A stretch of 64,000 nucleotides of DNA from JALYGY01 sp963800975 (GCA_963800975.1 CAWDDB010000008.1:1221833-1285832); one strand, 5' to 3'. Shown: positions 24,430 through 33,053, counted from the first letter of the stretch. The notes: generated by a model not told the origin, from the sequence alone. A program made the numbers and translations.

Positions 24430-26538
24430 CTAGCGCCGGCGCTCGAAATCGAGTTTGACCCGGTTGTCCTCGTCCAGCTTCAACGCCGCGGAGTACGGCT
24501 TGCCAGCTTTGCTCTTGAAGCCCTTGAGCTGGCCTGTGCGCCGCCTCGTCAGGAGCTGCCTGGCCTGGGCCTCGCTCAGACGCTTGCCTGATACCGTCTT
24601 CCAGATCGCGAAGTCGCAGCCCTTCGTCTTCCAGGCCGAGCACCCGTAGGCCTTCTTCGTCTCGACGACCGGGGAGCCGCACTTCGGGCAAGGCCCGATC
24701 GGCTGTCGGCTGCGGGACGGCGCCGCCAGCCTCTCCCCCTCCATCGCGCGCACGCCTTCGACGAGGGACGTTGCGAAGCTGCCAATGTCGGCCATGAAAT
24801 CGCTTCGCTGTTCGGCTCCGCGCTCCATCTCGGCGAGGCGTCGCTCCCACCTGCCGGTCAGCTCCGGGGAGGAAAGCGGGCTATCCGCGAGGAGCGAGAT
24901 CAGGGCCCGGCCCTTCTCGGTTGGGACGAGGATCTTCTTCTCGCGCTCGACGTAGCCGACCTTTATGAGCCGCTCGATGATCGCCGCCCGCGTGGCGGGC
25001 GTCCCGAGCCCGCTCTCCTTCATCGCCTGCCTGAGCTCCTCGTCCTCGACGAACCTCCCCGCCGTCTCCATGGCCCCGAGCAACGCGGACTCCGAGTACC
25101 GCGGCGGCGGCTTGGTCTCGCCCTCCTTGACGCCGACCTTGGCCACCCGCCACTCCTGCCCGACCTCGATAGGCGGCAGCACGGGCGGCTCCTTCTCCTT
25201 CTTGCCGCCGACCCCGTCAGGGTACAGCTCGCGCCACCCCGACTCGAGCACGACCCTCCCCCTGCTCAGGAACGTCTCCCCCCTCACCTGCGTGACGACG
25301 GTCGTGTTCTCGAATCGGGCGGCCGGGAAGAAGACGGCCAGGAAGCGCCGGGCCACCAGGTCGTAGATCTTCGCCTCGTCCGGAGAAAGGCCTCCGGAGT
25401 GCCTCTTCGCGGTGGGGACGATGGCGTGGTGGTCCGTGACCTTCGCGTCGTCCACGATGCGCTTGCTTATGGGCAGCTTCGAGAGCCCCAGGAGCTTCTC
25501 GGCGAAAGGCGCCAGCTCGCGCAGAGAGCCGGCCGACTCGACCCGCTTCTTCAATCCGCCGACCATGTCCTTCGAGAGATAGCGACTGGAGGTGCGCGGG
25601 TAGGTTATGAGCTTCTTGTCTTCGTAGAGCGATTGCGCCGTGCGCAGCGTGCGCTCGGCGGTAAAGCCGAACCTCGCGTTGGCGTTGCGCTGCAGCTCGG
25701 TAAGGTCGTAGAGGAGCGGCGGCTTCTCGGAGGCGGTCTTCTTCTCCGCCTTCGTGACCGTGCCCGTGCCGTCCCGCACCTTCGACGCTATCTCCTCGGC
25801 GGATTCTCTCTCTCCGAGGCGGTTCTGCTTTTTCTTGAACCAGACTCCGTCGTAGGTGAGGCCTTCGCGGGCGAAGCGGGCGTGCACCGTCCAGAACTTC
25901 TCGGGTTTGAACTCCTGTATCTCCTTCTCGCGGTCCACGAGGAGCCTCAGGGTGGGCGTCTGGACGCGGCCGACGGAGAGGACGTTGCCGGGGCGGCCGA
26001 AGCGCACGGAGTAGGCGCGGGTGGCGTTCATGCCGACGATCCAGTCCGACTCGCTGCGGCTGCGCGCCGCGTCCTCTAGCGGCCTCATCGAGCGTCCGTC
26101 GCGCAGGGCGCCGAAGCCGTCCAGGATCGCCTCGGGGGTGAGCGAGGAGATCCAGAGCCGCGAGACGGGCTTCTTGCAACCGGATAGCCCGTACAGGTAG
26201 GCGAAGATGAGCTCGCCCTCCCGCCCCGCGTCGCAAGCGTTGACGACCTCCGTGACCGAGGGGTCTCGCAGCAACTTCTTCACGACCGCGAACTGATCGC
26301 GCGTCTTCGCGCTGGTCCTCACTTTGAACCGCTCGGGCAGGATCGGCAGGCTCTCCAGGCGCCACCTCTTGTACTGCTCGCCGTAGGCGTCGGGCGGCGC
26401 GAGCTCCGCGAGGTGCCCCAGGGCCCACGTCACGGCCCATCCGTCGCCCGAGATGGAACCCTTGCCCTTGCGGTGCCTGCCGAGGGCGCCCGCAATGTCG
26501 CGCCCCACCGAAGGCTTCTCGGCGACTATGAGCCTCAT
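24430..26538 (-). CDS. topB: DNA topoisomerase III (type IA)
   Basis: 702 aa. TOPRIM domain: MRLIVAEKPSVGRDIAGALG and NACDAGREGELIF (acidic DxD/Glu residues). The catalytic Tyr is in KKLITYPRTSSRYL near residue 300. Domains II-IV include SVGRVQTPTLRLLVDRE, and the C-terminal part has one topoisomerase zinc finger (CPKCGSPVVETKKAYGCSAW) and a further GFKSKAGKPYSAAL repeat. It relaxes and decatenates DNA through a transient 5'-phosphotyrosine. I chose the ATG at 26538, where the conserved start is. TATACT lies 7 nt upstream with no Shine-Dalgarno, suggesting a leaderless mRNA. Confidence 0.92.
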   Translation of the reverse strand: MRLIVAEKPSVGRDIAGALGRHRKGKGSISGDGWAVTWALGHLAELAPPDAYGEQYKRWRLESLPILPERFKVRTSAKTRDQFAVVKKLLRDPSVTEVVNACDAGREGELIFAYLYGLSGCKKPVSRLWISSLTPEAILDGFGALRDGRSMRPLEDAARSRSESDWIVGMNATRAYSVRFGRPGNVLSVGRVQTPTLRLLVDREKEIQEFKPEKFWTVHARFAREGLTYDGVWFKKKQNRLGERESAEEIASKVRDGTGTVTKAEKKTASEKPPLLYDLTELQRNANARFGFTAERTLRTAQSLYEDKKLITYPRTSSRYLSKDMVGGLKKRVESAGSLRELAPFAEKLLGLSKLPISKRIVDDAKVTDHHAIVPTAKRHSGGLSPDEAKIYDLVARRFLAVFFPAARFENTTVVTQVRGETFLSRGRVVLESGWRELYPDGVGGKKEKEPPVLPPIEVGQEWRVAKVGVKEGETKPPPRYSESALLGAMETAGRFVEDEELRQAMKESGLGTPATRAAIIERLIKVGYVEREKKILVPTEKGRALISLLADSPLSSPELTGRWERRLAEMERGAEQRSDFMADIGSFATSLVEGVRAMEGERLAAPSRSRQPIGPCPKCGSPVVETKKAYGCSAWKTKGCDFAIWKTVSGKRLSEAQARQLLTRRRTGQLKGFKSKAGKPYSAALKLDEDNRVKLDFERRR

Positions 26539-26594
26539 GAACGTGAGTATACGGGAAGCCTCGGGGGACCCCAGCCCCCGATGTATCCGTGCTC

Positions 26595-26879
26595 TTACGC
26601 CGAGGGTCGACCGGACGCGCGGTGGCTCGCCCATCGAAACATAAACGCCGCACCGGCCGAAACCGCGACGCAGGCAAGCAGAATGATGTCCACCACGAGG
26701 AGCCACAACCAGTGCAGGATCGCCACCCCGCCCGCGTGCATAGAGGCGGCCATACAGAACAGCGTCCACGGCGCGAACAACGCTAGAGCCACCGTCGGCC
26801 TCCACCACGAGCGTCGGTACGACCAGGGCCGCAGAAAGAGGTAAAGCACCGCCAGCTCGGCCGCGCTGAGGAACAGCAT
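26595..26879 (-). CDS. Small membrane protein (94 aa)
   Basis: Three hydrophobic segments, starting MLFLSAAELAVLYLFLRPWS, then VALALFAPWTLFCMAASMHA, then WLLVVDIILLACVAVSAGAA, with a basic end. I do not recognise it. The ATG at 26879 follows GGGAGATCCGGAGACC. The frame remains open upstream, but there it runs antisense to the LuxR relic at 26949. Ends 57 bp before topB on the same strand. Confidence 0.55.
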   Translation of the reverse strand: MLFLSAAELAVLYLFLRPWSYRRSWWRPTVALALFAPWTLFCMAASMHAGGVAILHWLWLLVVDIILLACVAVSAGAAFMFRWASHRASGRPSA

Positions 26880-26948
26880 GGTCTCCGGATCTCCCGGCCC
26901 GTTGTGGCCGTAGGCGTCTGAGCCAACGAGTCTTGGATCGTACGGGGG

Positions 26949-27098
26949 GCTTCGAACCGCGAGATCTCCCGCCGCCTCTACATCACCGAGGGCACGACAA
27001 AAACCCACATCTCGAAGATCCTGCGCAAGCTCGGCCTGCGTGACCGAACCCAGGCGGCCCTCTACGCGGCCGAGCGGTGGCCCACCGAACGCCGCTGA
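26949..27098 (+). pseudogene. LuxR/NarL-type helix-turn-helix relic
   Basis: The plus strand encodes ASNREISRRLYITEGTTKTH, ISKILRKLGLRDRTQAALYA, AERWPTERR and a stop. This is the complete C-terminal recognition part of a NarL-family response regulator (N-EIA-L-xSExTVKxHxxxIxxKLxxxxRTQA). The receiver domain and the first HTH helix are missing. Probably a deletion remnant. Confidence 0.7.
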
Positions 27099-27140
27099 AC
27101 GCTTGCCTTCCGGGCAGCTTTGTGCGAACCCAAGAGCGCG

Positions 27141-27178
27141 AAAAGGCCGGGAACCCGATGGTGGGTTCCCGGCCTTTT
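27141..27178. terminator. Strong bidirectional intrinsic terminator
   Basis: AAAAGGCCGGGAACCC (27141-27156) pairs perfectly with GGGTTCCCGGCCTTTT (27163-27178), a 16-bp stem with A/T flanks on both sides. It ends the LuxR relic transcript (+) and the RTX-like gene (-). Just upstream at 27120 is a left-half piece of the dispersed repeat (TTTGTGCGAACC). Confidence 0.9.
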
Positions 27179-27194
27179 GTTACCCCTTGCGGGA

Positions 27195-27620
27195 TTATCG
27201 CTCTATAATCTTCGAGCAGCCGGAGCGCGCCTCGGACCTGACGTCCACGTAGCACTTGTCGTTGCCATTACCGCCGAAGATCCTATCCTTGCGGTCGCCG
27301 TCGTTGACGAAGATCAGGTCGAAGCCCGTGCTGCCCTTGATCACGTCCTTGTCGCGCGTGTAGTTGTTGGCGCGCACCTGGTCGTCCCCGCCCTTCAGCA
27401 ATATCCTGTCCTGCTTGCCGTTGCCGCGCCGCTCGTAGATCAGATCGTCGTTGCCGGTCGCGACGCAGGGAACGCCCGTGCACTTGATTGTCTGGTTGCT
27501 CCGCTTGACGAATATTCCGTCTTCCTCGATCGTGCCCTTCAGCTCCTGCGCGAACACGGCGCTTGCCCCCAGCGCCAGCACCGCCACCGCCAGGGTCAAC
27601 ACCAGAGTTAGCTTGCGCAC
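27195..27620 (-). CDS. Secreted RTX-like calcium-binding-type protein (141 aa)
   Basis: Signal peptide VRKLTLVLTLAVAVLALGAS with AVFAQ cleavage. The mature part has an acidic/aromatic start, CTGVPCVATGNDDLIY (likely disulfide), and degenerate Gly-Asp repeats such as KQDRILLKGGDDQVRANNYT and GNGNDKCYVDVRSEARSGCS. The pattern resembles hemolysin-type calcium-binding proteins, though the repeats are irregular, so calcium binding is an inference. The GTG start at 27620 has AAGGAGG just upstream; an in-frame ATG further up would include that ribosome site in coding sequence. It ends at the strong terminator. Confidence 0.7.
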   Translation of the reverse strand: MRKLTLVLTLAVAVLALGASAVFAQELKGTIEEDGIFVKRSNQTIKCTGVPCVATGNDDLIYERRGNGKQDRILLKGGDDQVRANNYTRDKDVIKGSTGFDLIFVNDGDRKDRIFGGNGNDKCYVDVRSEARSGCSKIIER

Positions 27621-27984
27621 ACGCCCTCCTTCAGTCTTGACGACCATCGTTGGTCCCCGTAATCTCCTCGACAGTCCGCACGCTACCACCGGCCAGATCC
27701 TCGCGCACCCCACAAATGAACTATCTTCGCCGCTACTTGCGGATCACTCGCCGTTACGAGAGACCCCACGTACCGGAACATGGCCGAGGCGGACGTGGCA
27801 CGTCTCTGGAACTCACGCGTACGCGCAGGCGTGCGCAGCTTTCGGCGCCTCGTCAACATGCACGGAAAGGTACCCCGGGGCTTGCGAGTCCTGACGGCCG
27901 ACCCGTCCCCGACCCATCCGAGCGATGTCGCCGGTGCGTATACACCGGCAGGCTGGAGAGTCGAGGTAACGGGGAGGATGAAAC
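27621..27984. other. Intergenic region between divergent secreted-protein genes
   Basis: 364 bp between the RTX-like gene (-) and the repeat-containing secreted protein (+). No coding relic or RNA is recognised. It should contain both promoters. Two short open frames here have no ribosome site and no family resemblance. Confidence 0.5.
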
Positions 27985-29175
27985 GTGGTATCTGATCGAA
28001 AGCGATACGTCTCGCGCCTGTTCGCGATGATCATTGCCCTGGTGGCAGGGCTGGCCGTGGTGTTCGGAGCCGTGCTCTCGGACGCCCGGGCTCAGCCCGC
28101 CCCGAGTTTCGCCTTCACCAAAGTTGCGGACAGCGTCGAGGACGGGTTTGACTCGTCCAGCTTCGGGTGCGCCGGCATCAACCGCCGCGGCGGCATCGCG
28201 TTCCGGGCGGGACGCCCAGCTCCCGACGGGTTCAACACGATACCGGGCGTGTACCGCGTCAACGCAAACGGGGACCTGAAGACCATCGCGCAGAACCGAA
28301 GGCGGTACGTCAACATCGGCTTCAACCCCTCCATAAACGACTCGGGGCAGGTCTCGTTCGCGGCAACGCTGGACGGTGGCAGGAGACCCGACACCGAGGC
28401 CATCCTGCTGGGCTCGGGGAAGATGCCTACGACCATCGCCACGACGGCCGGCAGGTTCGCCTTCTTCGGCTTCGACACCTCCGTCAACAACCGCGGGAAC
28501 GTCGCGTTCAAGGCCGAGCTCGATAACGAAGACGAGGGCCTTTTCTCGGGCACCGGCGGCAGGCGGGGCACGACCACGCACTACCTCGCCTCCACCAGCG
28601 AGTTCGACGGCAGCGACTCCAGGCCCTCCATAAACAACGTAGGCGACATAGCCTTCGAGGAGTCGATCTCCTTCGACCCCGGCATTTTCGTCGGGAAGAA
28701 AGGCAACTTCCGGACCGTCTCGGCCCCCGACGCCGAGGTCTTCGCCCAGAAGCCGTCCCTCAACGACGCCGGCACGGTCGCCTTCCAGAGGTCTTTCTCG
28801 GACGAGGGGAGCGGGGAATTCGTGGAGGAGCTCGTGACGGTCGACGAAGCCGGCGCGAGCACCACGGTGGCCGACACGAGGGGCGAGTTCTCCTCCTTCG
28901 GCTTCAGGCCGCCTTCGCTCAACAACGCCGGCAGCGTGGCCTTCCTCGCCGACCTGGACGGGTCCTCGGAGGCCGGGATCTTTCTGGGCCAGGAGGAGGT
29001 GATCTCGACCGGCGAGACGCTCGACGGCGAGACCGTGACCGGGCTCAGGTTCTGCGAAGAAGGCCTGAGCGACGCCGGCGAGCTGGCGTTCGTGGCGGAC
29101 TTTCAGGACCCGGACACCTTCGAAGTGCGCACGGCGGTCTACCGCGCATCGCCGCCGGCCACGCCGGCACCTTAG
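27985..29175 (+). CDS. Secreted protein with repeated (P)S(I/L)N(D/N)xGxVAF units (396 aa)
   Basis: A signal peptide lies near residues 8-36 (LFAMIIALVAGLAVVFGAVL, cleavage after ARA). The rest consists of about seven repeats of 45-55 residues, each containing a segment like PSINDSGQVSFAATLDGG, TSVNNRGNVAFKAELDN, PSINNVGDIAF or PSLNNAGSVAFLADLDG. These match the choice-of-anchor-type repeat proteins predicted to form beta-propeller-like folds. Extracellular, function unknown. GTG start at 27985 with GGGAGG 7 nt upstream. A palindromic terminator follows immediately. Confidence 0.75.
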   Translation: MVSDRKRYVSRLFAMIIALVAGLAVVFGAVLSDARAQPAPSFAFTKVADSVEDGFDSSSFGCAGINRRGGIAFRAGRPAPDGFNTIPGVYRVNANGDLKTIAQNRRRYVNIGFNPSINDSGQVSFAATLDGGRRPDTEAILLGSGKMPTTIATTAGRFAFFGFDTSVNNRGNVAFKAELDNEDEGLFSGTGGRRGTTTHYLASTSEFDGSDSRPSINNVGDIAFEESISFDPGIFVGKKGNFRTVSAPDAEVFAQKPSLNDAGTVAFQRSFSDEGSGEFVEELVTVDEAGASTTVADTRGEFSSFGFRPPSLNNAGSVAFLADLDGSSEAGIFLGQEEVISTGETLDGETVTGLRFCEEGLSDAGELAFVADFQDPDTFEVRTAVYRASPPATPAP

Positions 29176-29188
29176 GGTCTGCCGTAAG

Positions 29189-29216
29189 CTCCGGCCCGGT
29201 CGCGACCGGGCCGGAG
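29189..29216. terminator. Bidirectional palindromic terminator
   Basis: CTCCGGCCCGGTC (29189-29201) and GACCGGGCCGGAG (29204-29216) form a perfect 13-bp stem with a 2-nt GC loop (or a shorter stem with a larger loop) between convergent genes. Confidence 0.8.
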
Positions 29217-29217
29217 T

Positions 29218-29460
29218 TCAAGAGGCCCTGCGGCCCAGTTCCTTCTCTATGCGCGCCTTGTCGAAGCCGACGATCCAGGAGCTCCCGATCTTGAGCACCG
29301 GCACCCCCGTCTGCCCGGTCTTGCGCGCGATGTCTCGCGCGGCGTCCGGGTCGCGCTCGACGTTTATCTCCTTGAACGGAACCCGGTTCTCCTTCAGGTA
29401 GCGCTTCGCCCTTCGGCACCAGGAACACGTGGACGTGCTGAACAGAACCACCTTGGACAC
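29218..29460 (-). CDS. Glutaredoxin-like/NrdH-type thiol-disulfide protein (80 aa)
   Basis: Thioredoxin-fold protein with the redox site TCSWCRRAKRYL (CxxC at about residues 12-15) and the cis-proline motif TGVPVLKIG near residue 54. It starts VSKVVLFSTSTC. The length is normal for small glutaredoxins. It probably reduces disulfides or serves as electron donor; the partner is unknown. GTG start with GGAGG 8 nt upstream. It stands alone in the minus direction. Confidence 0.85.
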   Translation of the reverse strand: MSKVVLFSTSTCSWCRRAKRYLKENRVPFKEINVERDPDAARDIARKTGQTGVPVLKIGSSWIVGFDKARIEKELGRRAS

Positions 29461-29518
29461 GCCAGGACCTCCGCTTCGTTCTCACCTTACCGTTGTACAC
29501 CATGGAACGGGGGTAACG

Positions 29519-30385
29519 TCAGGTCCTGGCGAGCAGGTCCCTGATCGCGCTCACCGCCACCTTCGGGGCCGAGTAGAGGATGTCGTAGTGGTTCGTGTCC
29601 TGGACCTCGACGAGGGTGCAATCGGGGATGATCTCCCGCATCAGCCGCGCCTCTCGAGGCGGCAGGATGAAGCCCTCTCCTGGCCCCGCGAGGCCGACGG
29701 TAGAGAGCAGCACCAGGGTCGGGCACCGGACCTCGGGCCAGAGATCCGAGAGCGGGAAGCCGCGCAGCTTCTCCCGGTCGTCCCCCACGGTCTCGAGGTC
29801 AGCGTGGTGGCGCCACTCGCCGCCGTCCAGCCTTACGTCGCCGGCGAAGTAGCGTTCGAGGGGCTCGTCCCAGCGGTCCCGGAAGATGGGCAGGTTCCTG
29901 ACGAACTCGACGTAGGCCTCGCGTGAGGGATACGTCCTTTTCAGGCGTTCGTGTACGGGGGTGAGGAGGGCGTCGATCTCCTCGGTCACCACGGCGCCGC
30001 CGTCGACGAGGACGAGTTTCGAGATCCTCTCCGGATGGTTTGCGGAGAGGTACACCCCGATCATAGCCCCCATAGAATGCCCGACGAAGGCGACCCGGCC
30101 AAGCCCCTCCCCGTTCATGAGCGCGACAAGGTCGGCGGCGTGGACGGGGATCCCGGCCCCGCCCTCCAACCTACCCGTCTCCCCACGACCCCTCAGATCC
30201 ACCGCCAGGAAGCGCCACCCGGAAAGCCCTTCCAGCTCCTCGACGAGTGGGCGGTAGGCGTCGGCCCGCCCGGTCAGCCCTGGCACCAGGAGCGCGGTGT
30301 TCTCCGCGTCGGGATCCCCCCACGAGACGGAGGACAGGTTTGCCCCCGTGTCCGCCAACCGCGGCTTCTCCCCGGCTCCCGTCAA
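29519..30385 (-). CDS. Alpha/beta hydrolase
   Basis: 288 aa. Oxyanion-hole region LLVPGLTGRADAY, catalytic Ser in the nucleophile elbow VGHSMGAMIG, a likely acid in CPTLVLLSTVGL, and catalytic His in VQDTNHYDILYS near the C-terminus. The substrate is unknown (esterase/epoxide-hydrolase superfamily). I chose the TTG at 30385, whose bases overlap the anti-sigma stop (TTGA), since the upstream frame is the anti-sigma gene; this implies translational coupling. It is the third gene of the ECF sigma operon, so its product may belong to that stress response. Confidence 0.82.
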   Translation of the reverse strand: MTGAGEKPRLADTGANLSSVSWGDPDAENTALLVPGLTGRADAYRPLVEELEGLSGWRFLAVDLRGRGETGRLEGGAGIPVHAADLVALMNGEGLGRVAFVGHSMGAMIGVYLSANHPERISKLVLVDGGAVVTEEIDALLTPVHERLKRTYPSREAYVEFVRNLPIFRDRWDEPLERYFAGDVRLDGGEWRHHADLETVGDDREKLRGFPLSDLWPEVRCPTLVLLSTVGLAGPGEGFILPPREARLMREIIPDCTLVEVQDTNHYDILYSAPKVAVSAIRDLLART

Positions 30386-31050
30386 GATTCGCGAAGCTCG
30401 CCCACGAGAACCGGTTTCGCATCGCTGATGCGCGGCTCCCTGGGGAACTCTTCGAGGGTGATGCCTACCTGCGCGTAGCCGCTGCATTCCTCGGGCACCG
30501 TCATCTGAAGGGTCTCACTGCCCCCTTCGCCAACGGTGAAAGTGCCCGCGCTCACGCGGCCGCCCTCTTCGCCGAACCACAGCTCGTAGTACTGATTGGG
30601 CTCTGGACGGGGGAGGCCCCACACCTCCAGCTCCGCCTGGGCGTTGGCATCCTCCGCGCTCACGCGCAGTTCACCGCCGGCCTCGGGCGCCAGTTCGGTG
30701 GCCTGGAGCTCGGCCGCGGCCACCTGATCCGGGGCAAAAACCCCGGCCGAGTACAGAACCCCCAGGACGACCAGGGCGCACAGAACGGCGGCGGCCGCGT
30801 AGAGCGGGGTCCGGCGCGCCTCGCGACGCGGCATCCCCCCGAGGACGCGACCCTTCAGCTCCGTCGGGGGCGCCTCCCCCATACTTGCAAGGTCCAGGAG
30901 GCGCTCGTGGGCGAGGCGGAGGTCGCGAACCTCCTCTTCGCACTCGGGGCAATCCCGGAGGTGCTCCTCGATCTGGCGCTCTTCGTCCGGCCCGAGCGCG
31001 CCCATCACGTACGGCCCCAGAAGATCTCTCAGCTGCGGGTGGTCGCTCAT
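30382..31050 (-). CDS. Zinc-finger anti-sigma factor with RskA-like domain (222 aa)
   Basis: The N-terminal ZAS domain (residues 1-45) contains EEHLRDCPECEEEV, the HxxxCxxC zinc motif that binds the sigma factor. A transmembrane helix follows (LYAAAAVLCALVVLGVLYSA, near residue 85). The extracytoplasmic domain has WGLPRPEPNQYYELWFGEEG, typical of RskA (ExWxxP...YxLWL). It holds the ECF sigma inactive until a signal triggers release. ATG at 31050, 8 bp after the sigma stop, and ends overlapping the hydrolase start. Confidence 0.9.
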   Translation of the reverse strand: MSDHPQLRDLLGPYVMGALGPDEERQIEEHLRDCPECEEEVRDLRLAHERLLDLASMGEAPPTELKGRVLGGMPRREARRTPLYAAAAVLCALVVLGVLYSAGVFAPDQVAAAELQATELAPEAGGELRVSAEDANAQAELEVWGLPRPEPNQYYELWFGEEGGRVSAGTFTVGEGGSETLQMTVPEECSGYAQVGITLEEFPREPRISDAKPVLVGELRES

Positions 31051-31057
31051 CGCCGCA

Positions 31058-31603
31058 TCACCCGACCTCGTCCTCGACCATGGCCTGGCGCAGGGCACGC
31101 AGCGCGGCCGTCGTACGGCTCTTGACCGTGCCAAGCGGCGTGCCCGTGTGGCGGGAGATCTCGCTCTGCGAGAGGCCTCGGAAGTATGCGAGGGTCAGCA
31201 CCTCCCGGTGCGCCGGCGAGAGCCGCGAGAGGGCCGACGTCAGGTCGAAGCTGCGCGAGAGCTCGCCCGTCAGGTCCGCCTCCCCCGGCTCGAAGGGCAG
31301 GTCGCCGCCGACGGTCCTGACCCTGGCCTTGCGGCGACGGATCAGGTCCGTCGCCCGGTTGCGCGTGATCCGAAAAACCCACGTCGCGAAGCTCGCGCGC
31401 CCGGGGTCGTAGCCCGAAGCGTTCTGCCAGATCGCCGTGAAGACGTCCTGGACGAGATCCTCGGCAAGCGCCCGATCGCCGAGGTAACGTACCCCGGCCC
31501 CGTAGATGAGCCCGGAGTAGCGGTCGTAGAGGTCGGAGAGCGCGCGCTCGTCCCCGGATCGGGCGACCCTTCCGACCAGTACCTCGTCCGCTACGTCGTT
31601 CAA
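31058..31603 (-). CDS. ECF-family RNA polymerase sigma factor (SigK-like)
   Basis: 181 aa. Region 2: ALSDLYDRYSGLIYGAGVRY, EDLVQDVFTAIWQNASGYDP and FATWVFRITRNRATDLIRR. Region 4: LSPAHREVLTLAYFRGLSQS and EISRHTGTPLGTVKSRTTAA. Pairing with the adjacent RskA-like anti-sigma fits the SigK/RskA group. I chose the TTG at 31603 with GGGAG 9 nt upstream. An alternative ATG at 31702 would add 33 residues without a ribosome site, though TATACC just upstream would allow a leaderless message. Confidence 0.88.
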   Translation of the reverse strand: MNDVADEVLVGRVARSGDERALSDLYDRYSGLIYGAGVRYLGDRALAEDLVQDVFTAIWQNASGYDPGRASFATWVFRITRNRATDLIRRRKARVRTVGGDLPFEPGEADLTGELSRSFDLTSALSRLSPAHREVLTLAYFRGLSQSEISRHTGTPLGTVKSRTTAALRALRQAMVEDEVG

Positions 31604-31835
31604 ATCTAGATTCTCCCAGCCATCTCCTCGAATAATATCGCCTGCCCCGCCAGCTTGCGCGGGCGCGGGTGAAGCAACCAAGTTTTGGGCCACCGCCAGC
31701 ATACGAAATGGTATACGCCCGCACAGGCCCAACGGATGAGCCCACCCGCCAGGGCCTTGGAAAGCGCAACCACGCAGGAGGCTCTCCGTAACGCGTGTTG
31801 CGTTAAAATAATGCAACAAGTAGGAGGGAGGCCAG

Positions 31836-32849
31836 TTGGGGCCGGATCTTTCGAAGGACGAACTCCGGGCCGTCGCGCGGCGGCCTGCGGGGGGATCGCT
31901 CAAGAACTTTCTGCGAGACCTGAGGGATCTGGCAAGCTTCCGGGCGATAAAGGCCACCGTGCAGGAGTTCCAGCGCGACGACGCGCTCGGGATCGCGGCC
32001 CAGCTCGCGTACTACCTCATCCTGGCCCTCTTCCCCTTTATCCTGGTGCTCGTCTCTCTCCTGGGCACCTTCGGGAGCGAAGAGCTGGCCTCGGAGGTGC
32101 TCGGCTACTTTCAAGGCGTCATGCCGCAGCAGGCATACAACATAATTGACACCTTCACCTCCAGCATCGTAAGCGGGAACGCCGAGGCGCCGGGGCTGTT
32201 CACCTTCGGCATACTGTTGACGATCTGGGCCTCCTCGGGCGCCTTCGCGGCCCTCATAAACGCCCTCAACCGGGCCTACGACGTGCAGGAGACGCGGCCG
32301 TTCTGGAAGGTACGGGGCATCGCGATCATGATGACGCTCGGGCTCTCCGTGCTCATCATCATCGGCGTGCTCCTTCTGGTCCTCGGCCCCCAGATCGGCA
32401 GGACGATCGCCGACATCTTCGGGCTCGCGGAGACCTTCTTGTTGGTGTGGGACATCGCGCGTTGGCCCGTGGCGCTGTTCTTCATGGTGTTCACGGTCGC
32501 GCTGCTCTACTACTTCTCCCCCGACGTGGACCAGCCGTTCCGCTGGATCACGCCCGGGGGCCTGATCGGGGTCCTGCTCTGGGTGCTCGCGAGCGTCGCC
32601 TTCAACTTCTACGTCTCGAACTTCGGCTCCTACAACAAGACCTACGGCTCGATCGGGGCCGTGATCGTGCTGCTCCTCTACCTCTACATCTCCTCGCTGA
32701 CCATCCTGTTCGGCGCCACCCTGAACGCCACATTGGTCAGGATGAAGGAGGAGATCTCAGGCCAGCAGATACTCGACGCCAGACCCGCCAACGACAAGCC
32801 GGAGATCATCGATGAGGGGACCGTCGAGGAGGTCCGGGAAGACGGCTAG
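31836..32849 (+). CDS. YihY/BrkB-family inner-membrane protein (337 aa)
   Basis: Matches the YihY/virulence factor BrkB family: a cytoplasmic N-terminus, DDALGIAAQLAYYLILALFP (first helix with conserved A-x-AYY), six hydrophobic segments, RAYDVQETRPFWKVRGIAI, PFRWITPGGLIGVLLWVLAS and FGSYNKTYGSIGAVIVLLL. Function in the family is unsettled; it is not RNase BN. TTG start at 31836 after GGAGGGAGG. Divergent from the ECF sigma operon. It ends 43 bp before tRNA-Ser. Confidence 0.88.
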   Translation: MGPDLSKDELRAVARRPAGGSLKNFLRDLRDLASFRAIKATVQEFQRDDALGIAAQLAYYLILALFPFILVLVSLLGTFGSEELASEVLGYFQGVMPQQAYNIIDTFTSSIVSGNAEAPGLFTFGILLTIWASSGAFAALINALNRAYDVQETRPFWKVRGIAIMMTLGLSVLIIIGVLLLVLGPQIGRTIADIFGLAETFLLVWDIARWPVALFFMVFTVALLYYFSPDVDQPFRWITPGGLIGVLLWVLASVAFNFYVSNFGSYNKTYGSIGAVIVLLLYLYISSLTILFGATLNATLVRMKEEISGQQILDARPANDKPEIIDEGTVEEVREDG

Positions 32850-32892
32850 GGGGCCAATCCCAACAACCCTTCTGGTATACTCCACGGCTCAG

Positions 32893-32982
32893 GGAGGAGT
32901 GGCCGAGTGGTTGAAGGCGGCACCCTGCTAAGGTGTTATACCTCTTAACGGGGTATCGAGGGTTCGAATCCCTCCTCCTCCG
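32893..32982 (+). tRNA. tRNA-Ser (GCT anticodon)
   Basis: A 90-nt class II tRNA. Acceptor GGAGGAG pairs with CTCCTCC (32975-32981), discriminator G at 32982. D-arm GCCGAGTGGTTGAAGGC. Anticodon loop CTGCTAA with GCT at 32927-32929. There is a long variable arm. The T-arm is GAGGG-TTCGAAT-CCCTC. CCA is not encoded. It reads AGC/AGU serine codons. Its 3' half is the attachment site of the element that follows. Confidence 0.97.
32946..32982 (+). other. attL core of the tRNA-Ser element (37-bp direct repeat)
   Basis: From TAACGGGGTATCGAGGG through the tRNA 3' end, identical over 37 bp to 48693-48729. The identity extends leftward by eight more bases with one mismatch (ATACCTCT versus ATACCTCC). 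The repeat covers part of the variable arm, the T-arm and the acceptor 3' strand. Confidence 0.93.
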
Positions 32983-33027
32983 CTCCGAAACAGTCCGTTT
33001 GCAGAGGAAACGTCAAGGCAATGAATT

Positions 33028-33049
33028 GGGCCGGGAGAAGTCCCGGCCC
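33028..33049 (+). terminator. Terminator of the tRNA-Ser transcript (element copy)
   Basis: GGGCCGGGA (33028-33036), GAAG loop, TCCCGGCCC (33041-33049), then TT. The copy downstream of attR has an equivalent but diverged stem at 48775-48800. Confidence 0.85.
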
Positions 33050-33053
33050 TTAC

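Noticed and set aside
31058..31957. 299-aa form of the sigma factor
   Set aside because: The extra 118 N-terminal codons run into the divergent promoter region and lack sigma motifs; ECF factors are about 180-200 aa.
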